The translations under genes were made by a program, and so were the position numbers. This document shows positions 62,229 through 64,000 of a DNA stretch of 64,000 nucleotides, one piece after another (within the stretch, counting starts at the first letter, position 1; every line of letters starts with the position of its first letter). The notes beneath the pieces are model-generated. The model worked only from the letters and a program-made list of their open reading frames with translations, was not told the origin of the DNA and made no database searches. Source of the DNA: Prevotella sp. (GTDB lineage Bacteria; Bacteroidota; Bacteroidia; Bacteroidales; Bacteroidaceae); contig JAFYZT010000023.1 in the NCBI GenBank assembly GCA_017548605.1, forward strand, positions 62,001 to 126,000, written 5' to 3'.

Positions 62229-63959
62229 ATGAATATTTTAGAACTTAGCGAGCAGGAGATAGGACGCAGACAGAGTCTGCAGGAGTTGCGAAACATGGGT
62301 ATAGACCCCTACCCTGCCGCCGAATATCCCACAAACGCCTTTTCTACCGACATACGCGAGCAGTTCAGCGACGATGCACCGCAACGCGAGGTGTCCATTG
62401 CCGGCCGTCTGATGAGCCGTCGCGTCATGGGCAAGGCTTCGTTTGCTGAATTGCAAGACTCAAAGGGACGTATCCAGGTGTATATTACACGCGACGATAT
62501 CTGCCCGGATGAGAACAAAGAAATGTATAACACCGTATTCAAGCGGTTGATGGACATCGGCGACTTCATCGGTGTGAAAGGCTTCGTCTTCCGCACGCAG
62601 ACAGGCGAGATCAGCGTCCATGCCAAGGAGCTGACACTGCTGGCGAAAAGTCTGAAGCCCCTGCCCATCGTGAAATATAAGGACGGCGTGGCTTATGACA
62701 AGTTCGACGACCCCGAGTTGCGTTATCGTCAGCGTTACGTAGACCTGGTAGTAAACGACGGTGTGAAAGACACCTTCCTGCAACGCGCTACGGTATTGCG
62801 TACCATGCGCCGCGTGCTCGACGAGGCAGGATACACCGAAGTGGAGACGCCTACATTGCAGATGATTGCCGGCGGAGCCTCTGCCCGTCCGTTCATCACC
62901 CATTTCAATGCCCTCGACCAAGACATGTATATGCGTATCGCCACCGAGCTGTACCTCAAACGACTCATTGTTGGTGGCTTTGAAGGTGTGTACGAGATTG
63001 GCAAGAACTTCCGCAACGAGGGAATGGACCGCAACCATAACCCAGAATTCACCTGCATGGAGTTGTATGTGCAGTATAAGGACTACAACTGGATGATGTC
63101 ATTTACCGAGAAATTGCTGGAGACCATCTGCATCGCCGTGAACGGCACGGCAGAGCGCGAGGTTGACGGCAACATCATCTCTTTCAAGGCTCCCTACCGC
63201 CGACTACCCATCCTCGATGCCATCAAAGAAAAGACAGGCTTCGACTGCGAAGGAAAGAGTGAAGAGGAGATACGTCAGTTCTGCCTGTCGAAAGGCATGG
63301 AGGTGGACGAGACCATGGGCAAGGGAAAGCTTATCGACGAGCTGTTCGGTGAGTTCTGCGAGGGCACATTCATCCAACCGACGTTCATCACCGACTATCC
63401 CGTGGAGATGAGTCCGCTGACAAAGATGCACCGCAGCAAACCCGGTCTGACTGAGCGTTTCGAGCTGATGGTGAACGGCAAGGAGCTGGCCAATGCCTAC
63501 AGTGAGCTGAACGACCCCATCGATCAGGAGGAGCGTTTCCAAGAACAGATGCGACTGGCCGACAAGGGCGACGACGAGGCGATGATTATCGACCAAGACT
63601 TCCTGCGTGCCCTGCAATATGGCATGCCGCCGACGAGTGGCATCGGCATCGGCATCGACCGTCTGGTGATGCTTATGACTGGTAAGACATTTATCCAGGA
63701 AGTGCTGTTCTTCCCACAGATGAAACCTGAAAAGAAGATTCCGCAGAGCAGTGTGGAAGAATGGGCGGCCATTGGTGTAGCAGAAGAGTGGGTGCCCGTT
63801 CTGCGCAAGGCTGGTTTCAACATGGTGAGCAACATCAAGGATGAAAAGGCCCAAGGATTACAACAGAAAATCGGCGACATCGTGAAGAAATACAAGCTCG
63901 AGATGCAAAAACCTGCCGTGACAGAGATACAGAATTGGATTGACAAAGTTACAGAATGA
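62229..63959 (+). CDS. lysS: Lysyl-tRNA synthetase, class II
   Basis: A complete 576-residue class II LysRS. The N-terminal OB-fold anticodon domain (about 50-145, VSIAGRLMSRRVMGKASFAE) is followed by the catalytic core. Motif 1 is around EVETPTLQMIAGGASARPF, motif 2 is KNFRNEGMDRNHNPEFTCME, and motif 3 is GIGIGIDRLVMLMTG. It extends to about 510, and a short C-terminal extension follows, longer than in E. coli (505) and usual in Bacteroidota. It charges tRNA-Lys. It is driven by a tandem promoter; the downstream gene lies outside the window. Confidence 0.98.
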   Translation: MNILELSEQEIGRRQSLQELRNMGIDPYPAAEYPTNAFSTDIREQFSDDAPQREVSIAGRLMSRRVMGKASFAELQDSKGRIQVYITRDDICPDENKEMYNTVFKRLMDIGDFIGVKGFVFRTQTGEISVHAKELTLLAKSLKPLPIVKYKDGVAYDKFDDPELRYRQRYVDLVVNDGVKDTFLQRATVLRTMRRVLDEAGYTEVETPTLQMIAGGASARPFITHFNALDQDMYMRIATELYLKRLIVGGFEGVYEIGKNFRNEGMDRNHNPEFTCMELYVQYKDYNWMMSFTEKLLETICIAVNGTAEREVDGNIISFKAPYRRLPILDAIKEKTGFDCEGKSEEEIRQFCLSKGMEVDETMGKGKLIDELFGEFCEGTFIQPTFITDYPVEMSPLTKMHRSKPGLTERFELMVNGKELANAYSELNDPIDQEERFQEQMRLADKGDDEAMIIDQDFLRALQYGMPPTSGIGIGIDRLVMLMTGKTFIQEVLFFPQMKPEKKIPQSSVEEWAAIGVAEEWVPVLRKAGFNMVSNIKDEKAQGLQQKIGDIVKKYKLEMQKPAVTEIQNWIDKVTE

Positions 63960-64000
63960 TTCTTAGACAAAGGAACAAAAGGACATAATAGATAGATGGA

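Overview
The window looks like a chromosomal segment of a Bacteroidota bacterium, most likely Prevotella or a close relative. The reasons are a full-length SprA (type 9 secretion), a CarboxypepD_reg/outer-membrane barrel protein, the long Bacteroidota form of NusB, a DUF5606 protein, the gene orders nusB-yajC-ybbR-coaE and sprA-ruvA, and repeated -7 promoter boxes of the TAnnTTTG type. The family assignment is inference; no rRNA gene is present to test it.

Layout. 1-5340 is an AT-rich accessory block: the end of an unrecognised gene coupled to a DUF1848 protein with a C-terminal CxxxCxxC motif, an AbiH-like abortive-infection protein, debris of two AlbA_2/RecG-like regulator genes, a YhcG-type PDDEXK nuclease and an XRE regulator. 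5459-10411 is core: carboxynorspermidine dehydrogenase, a four-helix-bundle protein, recA and dnaK. 10641-13657 is a second AT-rich insert: an ABC-type ATPase overlapping a TOPRIM-like partner, followed by remnants of T5orf172, DUF262 and AlbA_2/RecG-like genes. 13795-33133 is mostly core: a lipoprotein, glycerate kinase, a NYN/LOTUS protein, a WbuC cupin, LptD, a Kef-type antiporter, pepT, DUF5606, coaE, ybbR, yajC and nusB, then rplY, pth, an S4 protein, purN and an outer-membrane barrel protein. aroB follows.

34462-42446 is the third and most interesting accessory block. It holds an operon of two DUF262 proteins and a WYL regulator (overlapping reading frames), flanked by a HIRAN protein, a small stand-alone homologue of the C-terminal domain of the second DUF262 protein, an HD hydrolase resembling (p)ppGpp hydrolases, and a Fic AMP-transferase. 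The HIRAN and HD genes share a GTACCA-N5-TGGTAC palindrome at the same distance from the promoter box, which suggests one regulon.

42644-63959 returns to core functions. Menaquinone synthesis is split into menE/menC (42644-44814) and a hotdog thioesterase-menF-menD-menB operon (56648-60965). Between these sit a lipoprotein, sprA, ruvA, an M48 peptidase, diaminopimelate dehydrogenase and a secreted FMN-binding protein. A SUMF1 lipoprotein and lysS finish the window. menH and menA are not here.

No tRNA, rRNA, CRISPR array or intact insertion sequence was recognised, and no gene-free stretch exceeds about 300 bases. Many intergenic gaps hold short degenerate tandem repeats, several of which share a unit at distant sites. 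They are listed as repeats and discussed as findings.
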